64,000 nucleotides of DNA from Cinnamomum chago (taxonomy: Eukaryota; Streptophyta; Magnoliopsida; Laurales; Lauraceae). The stretch covers positions 69,022,001 through 69,086,000 of the forward strand of contig CP142451.1 in NCBI GenBank assembly GCA_038049695.1, written 5' to 3'. The notes under the pieces are model-generated. The model was not told the origin of the DNA, did no database searches, and worked only from the letters and a program-made list of their open reading frames with translations. How positions within the stretch are numbered: position 1 is the first letter of the stretch; each line of letters starts with the position of its first letter. Of the stretch, positions 34,963 to 45,440 are shown piece by piece. The position numbers were made by a program, and so were the translations under genes.

Positions 34963-35136
34963 TTATGTACTGGACTGAGATATCCCCTTATGGCGCCTTA
35001 CAGAAAACTTCTCAAAGCTAGATTCAAAATCAGCCAAATCAGATCTAGTTGGAGGCCACAGTTCCATCAATGAGTATGACACATCTTTTAGGCTGCCACC
35101 TTCAAGCCCATACGACAGATTCTTGAAAGCTGCTGG
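34963..35136 (-). pseudogene. Possible captured 3' terminal exon of an unrecognised gene
   Basis: On the minus strand an acceptor-like CTCGTCAACAG is followed by an open frame of 57 codons, PAAFKNLSYGLEGGSLKDVS, then LMELWPPTRSDLADFESSFE and a stop after SQSST. The composition is that of an ordinary plant protein and not of a transposon. I do not recognise the family. If captured, it is in the opposite orientation to the other three host fragments. Confidence 0.4.
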
Positions 35137-35598
35137 CTGTTGACGAGATAGAAACATTGCGGTGCGTGTAATTACTATCTACTACAATTTGTAATATCAG
35201 GTAACAATTTTTGGGAAAGTGGCGGGTTATTTTTTTCATTCTTTTTGTAGCAGCAAATTATATATATATCAATAGTTTAAGAGGAAATGGCAGCCTGATC
35301 TTTCATTGCATTCTTTGGCCTGTGCTAACATCATGAATATGTATAGATTTTCAAATATGGTATGTTGTACATTTGAGTTATGTATATCAATTTCAAGTTT
35401 AGAAAATTTGGAACAATTTGATAATCGTACATTTGAGTTATGTAAATCGGTTTCAATTCTAGAAAATTTGAACCATTTGATGTTTCATTTCTATAATTTG
35501 AACCATTTCAACTACTATGTGTTGGGATATAAAGCAGGTGCAGGTACAATTTTTGGGAAATGCAGAAAACAGGCAATTTTTTTTTATTTGTTCACTAT

Positions 35599-36119
35599 CA
35601 GCGACCGTATTTGGTCGCTAAAAGGTTTCTGCGACCAAAAAAGAATTTTTAAAATTTTTCTTAATTAATTAATTTTTAATTATCAGCGACCGAATGGGGT
35701 CGCTAATATGTATGTGCGACCGCACATATCAGCGACCGAATGCGGTCGCTAAAAAGTTTCTGCGACCGCAAACGAAATTTTTTTAATTTTTTTAAATTAA
35801 TTAATTTTTAATTATCAGCGACCGATTGCTGTCGCTAAAAGAAGTTTCGGCGACCGAAAAGTAATTTTTTTTAATTTTTATTTGAACTATTAGCGACCGA
35901 ATACGGTCGCAGATAGCGGTCGCTGATACTTTTCAGCGACCACATCGGTCGCTATTGGCGGTCGCTGATAATTCGGTCGCTGATGTCGGTCGCCGGAGTC
36001 CACCTAGCGACCAGATAAGCTGCGACTAAGAGTAGCGACCGGATGCGGTCGCTGATACGTTTTAGCGACCATATGCGGTCGCTGATAGGCGGTCGCTGAT
36101 AGGCTGTTTTCTTGTAGTG
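35599..36119. repeat. 3' subterminal repeats of the CACTA element
   Basis: More than twenty copies of AGCGACCG or CGGTCGCT occur in 520 bp, mostly as inverted pairs 5-15 bp apart, up to the terminal TTTTCTTGTAGTG. This is the denser counterpart of the 5' subterminal block. Confidence 0.92.
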
Positions 36120-37684
36120 TATATATATATATATCTGTCATAATGGTTTCATGAGATGAATCTGGTCTCATTAGTATATTAGATGTGATATATGTATATG
36201 GATGAGATCCTCATACATGAGACATGTGTCACAAATCTTATACTTAAAAATATCTTCACAACCAGTGATGAGACTGGGCATCTCATCTGATAAGGTTGCA
36301 GCACTTTGATCACTATGAGATAGTGTAATTTGCCTCGATCATCAGAATGGAAGATTCTGGATCACGGCGCTGGTACATTGGATGTATTGAAGAACCATAA
36401 GAAGCACCTTATGAATAATGTCTCGATTTTGAGGTCTGCTCTCATAATTTCCTAGCAATAAGCTCTCAATCCTGAGATATTGATGAACTCAAATTTCTGT
36501 CTATTCATTTGCTTTGAGTCACCAATGAGTGAGGCCAACTGTAAGTCAACACCTCGGTGTCTTGGGTACGTGGTAGTAGGATTGTGGGAACATCCAATGG
36601 TCAAGATGAAATCTATCTATATTATCTCCTTGTACCAATTAATGGATTTATCATTAGTAAGTGCGCACTCATCTCGATTAAGAGTTAATTGGATGGTATT
36701 GATGATCACTGTGATTAATTGGGGCTCAAGGATAATAAGATGTGGATCTAAGATTGAATGAGACAGATTTATTCCAATTGATTCATGGATATTGATAGAG
36801 GGGCATACTTGTGGTAATGTGAAAGTTTAGAGTCTTCATTGTAATTTATTCGTAAGACTGGAGTGCAATTGCATTTATATAGTGGTATTATTTTCAATTA
36901 ACTGTGGGCCCGGATTACACATGGGATGTGGGGTCGCGGTGTCCCAGTTGGAGTCAGCTTTCTAAGAAATTCCTAGTGGTCTCCACGCTAGCCCAAGTTA
37001 TTAGATACTAATCTCACTTGAACTCCAAAAGGAAGGAATTAAGAAGTTACTATTTCTATTTGAAGTGGGACTTCTAATAGTGGTAATAGTAAGCTACTAA
37101 TTTGTGTGGAAGTGAGACTTCTAATTTAATTAGTGAGAGAGGTAGAGAGGAGATTGTTTTAGTGCTATAAATAAGGGATGCATCCCCTTGGACGTCCTAC
37201 ACACATTGATTCACGCCCAGCCCTCTTTATTTGTGCAAGTGTTGCACAATTTTCTCATCTTCTCTCTCTTCTACTTCTCTTCTAGTTCCTTGTAGTTTCT
37301 AGTAGGGTTTTCTCTTGGAGATCCCACCCATCTTCTTGAGAAAGGAGATCTGATAAACGGGTCATAGCGTGGAAGATCAAAAGGTCTTGGAGATTCTTGT
37401 TTGATACGTGAAAGAATTTCATCATCAAAGAAAGACGTAACTTCTCCATTAGAGCATAACCAGGCTCCTAAGATATAATCTACTTCAGTGCATGATGTAG
37501 ATTTTTATGGATGCTTGTTGGCTACTGTTCTATCTTATAGATAGTTTTATTTACTGATCATGATGGCTGAGATTGAGGACATGGATCCTAGATTGAGTTT
37601 TACAGCCTTCTGGACAGTTGATCCCTGAGTCAAGTGGGTCAAAAGTTTTAAAAACTTATCCACGAGGGCCACCTATTTTCAACA

Positions 37685-38129
37685 CTAATGACATATTTAG
37701 TACTTGAACTATCAATGCAACTGTAGAGAGTTGGTTCTCATCCTTCAAACATGAAGAGCGTGATAATACCATCTGTCGAACAAGGATCACCTTATGATGA
37801 TATGATATCATCAGTGGAGAAAGAATAAGAAATCATATGAAATAAATGATTGTGTCGTCTTCCTTTTAGATTCATGTACTAGTTTACTCTTCGGCCTGAT
37901 TGGGTCTTTTTTAGTCAAAAGTGTAGTTAACTCAGTTTACACATAAATTAGGGTCCATGCTTTTGGATAAGCTGAGTTTGTAGCAACGGTTGTTCTGTTC
38001 TATGCCATGACTAATTGGATTTATGTGAAAATTAAGTTACTGAGTCTTAAACCCAAAAAAAAAAAAAAAACTGAAAAAGAAAATAAAAAGAGTTTCGCAG
38101 ATCCAAACAAGATCAGGCTCCATTTGCGA
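37685..38129. other. Intergenic
   Basis: No gene is seen. An A-run lies at 38057-38070, just before a LINE 3' fragment. Confidence 0.6.
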
Positions 38130-38893
38130 TTTTATGGTCCATTTGGAAGGAAAGGAATGATAGGATCTTTAGAGCCTCTTCTTCTACAACAACAAAGGCG
38201 ATTTCCAAGGTATCCTGAGGATTGTTGAGTGGGCTTTAAGTAGGAAGGAGTTTTCAATGTTCAGATTAAATGATATTCTTCACAATTGGAAAGGATGTAT
38301 GGGTTGTGGTCCTTTTAAGGTGAGGAGAATAGTTGCTTGGTCTCCCCCTTCCTTTGGGGTGTTTAAATTCAACGTTGATGGAGCTTTGAGGGGTAAGCCG
38401 GGGCCAGCGGGAATTGGGAGAGTGCTACAGAATTGGAAAGGAGATGTGCTAATTATGTTCTGTAAAAATGTAGGCGTTTGTGACTCTAATGAAGTAGAGG
38501 TGTTAGCTATTTTGGAAGGTCTTAGATTGTTCTCTACAAGAAATGAAGGCACCTTTCTTATTGAAAGTGATTCTTCTAATGCGATAGCTTGGGTATTAAA
38601 TCGGAAGGTGAGACCATGGAAATTTTAATTTCTTTTCAATGAAATCAGGGAGCTTTTGGCTAGAATCGTTATTTCCTTTCATCATGATGTTAGATCCGCA
38701 AAGTCTACATCAGATGTGTTAGCTAAGCAAGGGGTAATGAGATTGTCTCCTTGGGTGGGTGTGGTAATGTAATTGGGGTTGCATGATATACAATGCTCTT
38801 GTAGCATCCCCCTATTTCTCTTCCTTTGCCTTTTGTCCTTGTATTTGGCTTTTCTCTTAATAAATTTTGTTACCGTTTCAAAAAATTAAAAAA
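38130..38893 (+). pseudogene. L1-type LINE 3' end with RNase H domain
   Basis: The stretch starts in the zf-RVT tail (WSIWKERNDRIF) and runs into an RNase H domain with FKFNVDGALRGKPGPAGIGR, CDSNEVEVLAILEGL and FLIESDSSNAIAWVL, then STSDVLAKQGV. The 3' untranslated end (TCTTAATAAATTTTGTTACCGTTTC) and a short A-rich tail follow. It is 5'-truncated and frame-interrupted near 38225 and 38628. LINE 3' ends of this form are dead on arrival. Confidence 0.88.
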
Positions 38894-39514
38894 AGACCAG
38901 GATTTCTTTTCTTTTACTTATTTTCACCCATCTCTGTCTAGAGTGAGAAAATAAAAAAATGGGCCTGCCCATTTTAATGATAAATGTGATGGACCCTGAA
39001 AGGGAAAGTTCATCTTTTTTGACGTGTCACAACAGAGACCATGGATAGAAGGGCCTGAATTGGTCTTTAGACTCAATATAAGAAGAAAAGATGTCAACCC
39101 TTGAAATATCAAGAGACTAGTTCAGTGATTTCATTAACAATTCTCTTTTAAGTACCTAATTCAAAGTCGTGTATGCTAACCAAATTAATTAAAAACATAT
39201 ATAGAAGGCAAGTTGATGCAGGAATTTTACCGAGTCCGACACCATATGTATTATATCCAACTCTCCTGATCCAGTTGAAGTGGGGTCCACATTTATGCTG
39301 ATCAAGTCCGTCGATCAAGACTATCTATTATGCCCCCCAATGCCTCTGTTTCTAATGTTCAATTTCGTGCTGATTTCAGCCTGTTTCTGCATGAGAAGTT
39401 AGAAAGATAGGACATACGACCACAGCTTGTTCATCTTCCATGAATAAAATTAAGTCCTTTTGGTTGTCTAAGAAAGGGATAGTTAACAAATGAATATGAT
39501 AGCGCTCAAATTCT
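38894..39514. other. Intergenic
   Basis: No gene or clear repeat is seen. Confidence 0.55.
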
Positions 39515-39673
39515 AAATTAAAGGGGCTGAGAGGTTATCTCCATGGGAGGGTGTGATCATGTAATTGGGCTGGGGGTTGGTATAATACTCTTGTACCTTC
39601 TCCCTAACTTTTCTCCCACTTTGTATTTGTTTCCTCTTTTTAATAAAGTTTTGTTAGTGTTTCAAAAAAAAAA
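39515..39673 (+). pseudogene. LINE 3' tail, severely 5'-truncated
   Basis: It reads LSPWEGVIM-like at the end of ORF2, then TTTTTAATAAAGTTTTGTTAGTGTTTC and a poly-A of about 11. It closely parallels the tail of the LINE at 38130-38893 (RLSPWVGVVM, then CTTAATAAATTTTGTTACCGTTTC), so both belong to one family. Confidence 0.75.
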
Positions 39674-40743
39674 ATCTAAACTAAGAACACAGATAAGAGT
39701 TTTCTGCCGTCCTCCTGACTGTGCCCATCAAATCAATGGTCAGGATCACCAGCCCATTGGCCCAACTTGTGATGGATTTTCCACCCTTTCTACCATGTTC
39801 CCCACCTGTCTGAAAGCCACAGGTTATATGGCTAGAGTTATCATTGACCATCTGTTGGACCGATGATGTAGATTCCTTGACAACAGGTATAAACTTGACC
39901 CCAAATCTAGTAATTAAGAGATCAGTACTTGGAAAGAATTTAAGTACAAACATTTGCAGATAATACAGAATGTAGGTGTTGTTTAGATGCACATTTCCTT
40001 CTCAAGTACATTTCCAGCCAAGAGAAGTAGAGTGACATCAGCTGAAGAGATGACTTTCTCAATTTTACTTACTTTTTTTTTATTTTTTATATATGAAAAT
40101 GTGCTGTGTTTTCAGATAATAAAAGATACATTTCCATGAAGATCCAAGCATTCAAACCAGTCTCAAGTTTGGGTTGGGTTGGCAGGATGAGGAGGATGGT
40201 CTCTAAACTGCCCCTGACCCGATCGTTGATTGGGTTGGAAATGACAACCTGAGCCCAGTATTATAGGTTGAATTTTGGGTTAGGTTGATGGTTCAGATCA
40301 GATATTTCTATACTCTTATCACAGCAGGGCCTACAATCAGATCAGTTTGGATAGTGGATTTCCAAACTGATCATGGCAAAGTAGACAAGTCAGCCATGAA
40401 GATCGTTTTGTAAAACCGACGAACAATGGAATGGAGCCAACAAGAAGGGAGAACCAATGACCAGGTCAACTAATCACATCTTAATTAATTCAAAATGACC
40501 ACCAAGTCTTAAACCCAATTAGATTATAAACGTGAAAATTTTGACTGTTGGCCCCCCGGGTAGTTTAAATATTCAGATGAAGATGACACCTTTCCCTCCC
40601 TTTCCTTTAGAAAAAAGAAAAACCAAGTGCAAAAGTCTTCAGAGACCCCCAAAATCCTACCAAATTTCTTACCAGCAAAAAGGCCATGGGAGCAAGAAAA
40701 CCCCTTCCCTTTCCTTTCAATTCAACAATCAGGAAACTCTAAT
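39674..40743. other. Intergenic and promoter side of the kinase gene
   Basis: No gene is seen. A CT-rich tract at about 40590-40610 and CCTTTCCCTTTCC at about 40700 lie in the likely 5' untranslated region. No convincing TATA box is seen. Confidence 0.5.
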
Positions 40744-42075
40744 ATGGAGCCAAAGAGAGTGAAAATCATCGCCTCTGCAGCGGTGATCTCGCTTCTCATC
40801 CTGATCATCATCTTCCGCATCGCCCTTGGCTGCTCCACGGCCTTCTACCTCTTCACTGGAGCCGACTGTGCTGTAATTCTTGCTGTTGTTATATGGGCGT
40901 CATTCCAATACGCCACAGTTTACAGTCGAACCAAGGCATTGACAAATCGAACGGCTTTGGAAGGCGAACAGCTCCGCCTCGAATACAGCTTCCTAAGGAA
41001 GGTTGCCGGGTTGCCAGCAAAATTCCGGTATGAGGAGCTTGAGGCAGCAACAGACAACTTCAAGGCCTTGCTTGGACGGGGTTCCTCTGCATCTGTTTTT
41101 AAAGGGATCCTTGATGATGGCACACCTACTGCAGTGAAGCGGATTGAGGGGGCAGAGCATGGGGAGAGGGAGTTTCATTCTGAGGTTGCGGCGATTGCGA
41201 GTGTCCAACATGTCAACCTTGTGCGCCTACTTGGATACTGCTGTGTCCCCGGAGGCGGGTTTAAGTACCTGGTCTATGAATTCATCCACAATGGATCTCT
41301 AGATTCTTGGATCTTTCCGAGGAGAGGTGGTTCTTTCAATGGTGAAGGCGCCTGCTTGCCATGGTCACTGAGGTATAAGATTGCAATCGATGTAGCTAAG
41401 GCCCTCGCATACCTTCACCATGACTGCCGGTCACGGATCCTACACCTCGACGTGAAGCCTGAAAACATACTCCTTGATGAGAGCTTCCGAGCACGCATGT
41501 CGGACTTTGGCCTGTCAAAATTGATGGGGAGAGATGAGAGTAGAGTAGTCACCACAGTAAGAGGGACTAGAGGGTACTTAGCCCCTGAATGGCTCTTAGA
41601 GAATGGGATTTCTGAGAAATCTGACATCTACAGCTATGGCATGGTTCTTCTTGAGATCTTTGGTGGCCGTAGAAATGTCTGTTTGGTTGGCGATGGCAAC
41701 AATTCACAGCGGAAATGGTCATATTTTCCTAGGATTGTGTCTGAGAAGGTAAAAGAAGGGAAGCTCATGGAGGTGCTTGATGAGAAGCTCAAGGGTGGAG
41801 GTGTTGAAGAGAGGGAAGTGAGGGCGTTGGTGAATGTGGCTCTGTGGTGCATACAGGAGAAGGCTAAGCTTAGGCCCAGCATGGCGCGGGTGGTCGACAT
41901 GCTTGAAGGGCGCCTGCTCGTTGACAAGCCACCGGAGACTGAAATGATCATTGTCGATCTTTTGTCCATTGATGATGACAACTTAACTGGAGCGGGGGGC
42001 TCACGCCAAATGCAGAGCCAGCCCCCCACCATGTCAACCTACTCGTGCGGCATGTCGGTGCTGTCGGGCAGGTAG
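40744..42075 (+). CDS. Receptor-like protein kinase, At5g20050 type
   Basis: This is an intronless 443-residue protein. Two hydrophobic segments (about residues 8-28 and 37-57) precede a juxtamembrane stretch with YSFLRKVAGLPAKFRYEELE, wording close to Arabidopsis At5g20050. The kinase domain spans about 105-395: glycine loop GRGSSASVFKG (about 111-121), AVK lysine 132, HLDVKPEN with catalytic D236, DFG at 254 and APEW at 280. The residue before the catalytic Asp is Leu, so it is a non-RD kinase; all catalytic residues are present. No extracellular domain of size exists, so it is more a membrane-anchored cytoplasmic kinase than a classical receptor. I chose the ATG at 40744 over one 39 codons upstream because MEPKR leads straight into the membrane segment, as in the family. 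Confidence 0.93.
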   Translation: MEPKRVKIIASAAVISLLILIIIFRIALGCSTAFYLFTGADCAVILAVVIWASFQYATVYSRTKALTNRTALEGEQLRLEYSFLRKVAGLPAKFRYEELEAATDNFKALLGRGSSASVFKGILDDGTPTAVKRIEGAEHGEREFHSEVAAIASVQHVNLVRLLGYCCVPGGGFKYLVYEFIHNGSLDSWIFPRRGGSFNGEGACLPWSLRYKIAIDVAKALAYLHHDCRSRILHLDVKPENILLDESFRARMSDFGLSKLMGRDESRVVTTVRGTRGYLAPEWLLENGISEKSDIYSYGMVLLEIFGGRRNVCLVGDGNNSQRKWSYFPRIVSEKVKEGKLMEVLDEKLKGGGVEEREVRALVNVALWCIQEKAKLRPSMARVVDMLEGRLLVDKPPETEMIIVDLLSIDDDNLTGAGGSRQMQSQPPTMSTYSCGMSVLSGR

Positions 42076-42789
42076 GACTGAGTCTTTACATTTTAATGTG
42101 ACCAAGGGAGAGCCCAAACCTTCGGCTCAACTTGGTGCATGGACAGAAAGTTCTTCTGTTTTCTTATATTAAGTTCGGGTCATAAGATTTGTTGTACATT
42201 TTAAAAGGGGTATAAACTCCCTCGTCGATTAGATAAATTTTCTTTTCAGATCTCACCCTTGAGCAATCATTTTATGTTTTGGTCATCACATTTTTTTTTT
42301 TTTTTTTGTACATTAATCAATTTGTTGTTCCCTTATCAATTTAGTTGGATGAAAGAAAAACTCATCTACTGTTTTCTTCTTTGCCATCTTCTTAAAAACT
42401 GCCTTCTTTCTAGCCTCCCACACCCTTGGATGTTCTATCCAACAAACTCAAACACAGTAAAGGCCATAAGAACTTGCTGGACTAAATTGAGTCTACTTAA
42501 TAGGTATTAGGAAATGATGACGACGAAGAAAATCATGAGAGAGAGAGAGAGAGTGTGTGTCAAGGACAAGGACAAGCAACAACAGCTGATCAAGAGAAGT
42601 TGCCATATATATGTGAAATTTCTTCTGACTCATTTACACAAAAGTATTCTATATAATTGGAGATGAGTGTTACAAGATCAATACCTCAATTTCAGAGCCC
42701 CTGAATCCCCTTTTAGAACAGATTGGAGGGCGGATATTGCAGTCTAGATGATAAAAAGTTTTGATTGTGGGTTCGGCAAAACTGGTTGG
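42076..42789. other. 3' flank of the kinase gene
   Basis: It probably includes the 3' untranslated region. A T-run lies at 42291-42307 and a GA then GT microsatellite at about 42537-42560. No further gene is seen. Confidence 0.55.
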
Positions 42790-43000
42790 GATGAAATAAT
42801 TATTAACATCTAAATGAAAGAGAAGTTTGCACCTGTATTAAAAAAAGATGAGTTGAAGCACCACATCGAGTCTTTGAAAAAGTCAAATGACCTCATGAGA
42901 GAGGGTCTAAACTTAGCGGGTTTGGATGGGATGCAAATATGAAAAATGGTTAGTGCAGATCTTGCAGTATGGAATGATTATATGAAGGTAAATTGTAACT
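42790..43000 (+). pseudogene. Myb/SANT-like domain remnant (PIF/Harbinger-related)
   Basis: One frame reads MKEKFAPVLKKDELKHHIES, then LKKSNDLMREGLNLAGLDG and, after an in-frame TGA, KMVSADLAVWNDYMK. This is the Myb_DNA-bind_3 layout (LKNRYKSLRKQY, L.SGFGWD, V.A...VWDDYIK) found in PIF/Harbinger partner proteins and their host relatives. It is too decayed to function. Confidence 0.6.
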
Positions 43001-44465
43001 TAAGAGTAATTACTATACAATTCTTGCTTGTTATTTGAAATCTTGAAGCATTATTGCGACAATGGAAGTTGCTGTGGAGCCTTTATAGGCAATTTGAAGT
43101 AACAGACTATAGAACAAATTATGCTCCAGAGTCTCCAGATTATGAATCCATGTTCATTATATTTGGAGATACAATCTCTGATAGTACCTTAGGTTAGAAG
43201 GTTAGGCTAGTTGAAGGCCGAAATAGGAAGCCTAGACTAAGCTATCCATGTTGTTAGAATTGATATAAGAGTTTTGCACTAAACTAGTGGTACTTTAGAG
43301 TTACAGAAAAGATTTGGATTCTATCATCCTTCCTTTAGACCAGCGAGAGAAAGGTCTTCAAACTCTTGGGAAACTCATTTTCAATGCATTCATCTGGCAT
43401 ATATGGGCTGAAAGAAATGGAAGGATTTTCAGAGGTAAAACACACTCAAGTAAGGCTGTGGAGAGGAAAATTGAGCAAACCGGTGGCAGCAGGCTTCTAT
43501 ATCTTGGGCTGTCCTTACCAAATGAAATCGCCCATCATTGGAACATCCCACCATTTACTTCAGGGATTTGGTCCAAATCGAATTTCATTCTGATTCAAGG
43601 ATGGAGGATATCCATTTATCCAACAAATAATCAAGTGGTAGGAATTCTTTGGAGTAATGTTCATAGGCCGGTGGCATCTCATATTACCCAGGATGTGACT
43701 TATCTCATAGCGGTGTATCAAATATTACAGATTATCCCAGAAGATATCACACACATCACTATTGAGGCTGATTCAATTATACATCAAATTCTTCACAACC
43801 CTCAAAATTCGGATTGGAAGATGCGCTTTCAGGCAAGAAGATTACATGCTTTTGTTCAAAAATATGAGCAAATTCAGTTTTTGACTCTACATCCACGTCC
43901 TGTTCGTTTCAGTAAAGTGCTAAGCAGAAATTCAAGTAATCCTCTTGAAAATACTAATGCTCTTTGTTAGGTATTTTGTTTTTGCAATTTGATGGATGCA
44001 TTTGCATATTGGCATCTTTTGAATTCACACACATGCATTGATTTAAAATATCTTGAAATCTAGTTTTACCCATGCATAGCTTTTAAGATTTGGAAAAGCT
44101 TTTGTTTTATGCATGTTTTGGTTTTAAACTTGGATGCATTGGTTTTAGAACCCAAAACTCTTTTGAAAACCTATTTCCTTGTGCACTACATTTGGAAAAT
44201 CATCTTGTGTATTTAGGTTTAAGTCTTGCATACATTCTTCACAAAAAGAATCATTTTGTATGCAATTTCATTTGAAAAGAGTTGTATTCAAATCAAGCTA
44301 GCCTTTGGTTTTAAACCTTTGAATCATTTTAGGCTTTGTGTGTTTCATGTTTTTAAATATTTTAAAACATGTTTTTAAGCTTGGTTTAGTGACCCACAAA
44401 ATTCCACAAAGAAAATCTTCAAAATGCAAAAGTTGGAATTTTTGGGGGTGTCCCGGCAGTGTCGC

Positions 44466-44596
44466 CGGTCGACCGAGACCTCGACCGAGAACACTGCAGG
44501 GCAAATGGACTGTTTTTTTTGAACTGAAGCCCCAACGGTCAGAAATATGACCGTTGTGCTTTCTCGGTCGACCGAGACCTCCTTGCCGGTCGACCG
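44466..44596. promoter_or_regulatory. Cluster of CGGTCGACCG palindromes upstream of the LTR TATA box
   Basis: Perfect CGGTCGACCG palindromes lie at 44466-44475, 44565-44574 and 44587-44596. Between them, CAACGGTCA and TGACCGTTG form an inverted pair with a 6-base gap (44533-44556). The last palindrome is 28 bp upstream of TATAAA (44624). The same cluster is in the 3' LTR (50109-50239). Proximal promoter elements are the simplest reading. Confidence 0.7.
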
Positions 44597-45276
44597 AGAA
44601 CTAGCCGTTGGCAACTTTTTGGCTATAAAGTCCATTCATTTCCAACCTTTTTCAAGGCTTAAAACTTGAACTTTTGAGAGCATTTTGGAGCCAAAGAAAG
44701 GGGAAGAAGTTGGAAAGGCTAGAGGGCCATTTGGAAATCAAATGCTTGAGATTTAAAAAGGTAGACCTTACTTATCATTTTGATTTCCATTAAAATTAGA
44801 ATCCATGCATGACAAATCTTTGTATTTCCTTTTATGCATGATTACTAGTTTTTAAAGAGTTGTTTTGCAAACTCATTTTCATCATTGGTATATTAGATTG
44901 GTTTGCAATCACTCTTATCAAATCACATGCTTTCTTATACTTTATTTTTCATACAACTTGTGATTCTTTGAAATTCATGTCATTAACAAGTTGTTTCTCA
45001 TACATGTGATTTGCATTAGACTTCAATCCAATATTTCATGAGCTTTGAACTTTGAAATGCTTCAAGCATATAATTGATTAAGCTTTCTTTTTAAACTTGA
45101 TTGAAGTCATCACACACACACATCATAATCATACACTTTTGCATACATAGAGTGTTAGTGTGAGTTTGTATTAAACTTTCATATACGCCTATTTAAGAGG
45201 CAATTTCATTGAGCTAAAATTGTAATCTCTTAGAGTGTTGAGTAAACACTTTCTTTGAGAAATCTTGAATTGTGTA

Positions 45277-45440
45277 AGGTTATTGCTTAGCCTAAGAAAA
45301 GCATTTTGTAAAGGTTATTGCTTAGCCTCTAAAAGCACATTGATAGGTTATTGCTTAGCCTTGAAAAGCATCTTGTAAAGGTTGTTGTTGAGCCTTAGAA
45401 AAACAACATTGTTAGGGTTATTGCTTAGCCTTTGAAAAAG
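45277..45440. repeat. Short repeats GGTTATTGCTTAGCC in the LTR
   Basis: The motif AGGTTATTGCTTAGCC, or its variant with GTTGTTGAGCC, recurs about every 30-45 bp five times, each followed by an AAAAGCA-like spacer. An identical set lies in the 3' LTR near 50920-51083. Confidence 0.85.

Larger units (their letters stand above)
18631..36119 (+). mobile_element. CACTA (En/Spm) transposon carrying captured host exons
   Basis: Termini are CACTACAAGAAAA at 18631 and TTTTCTTGTAGTG ending at 36119, a perfect 13-bp inverted repeat, flanked by TAT on both sides (3-bp duplication, set in a TA run). Both ends hold dense subterminal repeats of the CAGCGACC/GGTCGCTG type. Inside, on the plus strand, are a TNP2-like transposase gene, a TNPA-like gene and exon fragments of three host genes, plus a later 3.07-kb solo LTR. 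Without that LTR the element is about 14.4 kb. Both transposon genes are broken, so any movement would need a related source of transposase. The intact termini suggest the insertion is not very old. Confidence 0.95.
18495..37684 (+). mobile_element. Copia-like solo LTR split by a CACTA transposon
   Basis: The LTR starts TGTTAGATTGTGTGG at 18495 and ends CACCTATTTTCAACA at 37684. CTAAT lies directly outside both ends (18490-18494 and 37685-37689), a perfect 5-bp target duplication. Removing the CACTA element and its 3-bp duplication leaves about 1.7 kb with no gag or pol. A TATAAATA box at 37166-37173 precedes a CT-rich leader, as in an LTR promoter, and sets the strand. Copia is inferred from LTR wording only. 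Confidence 0.8.

Noticed and set aside
44298-44635. Minus-strand frames inside the young LTR, repeated in the other LTR
   Set aside because: They lie across the promoter and palindromes and repeat only because the LTR repeats. No family match is seen.
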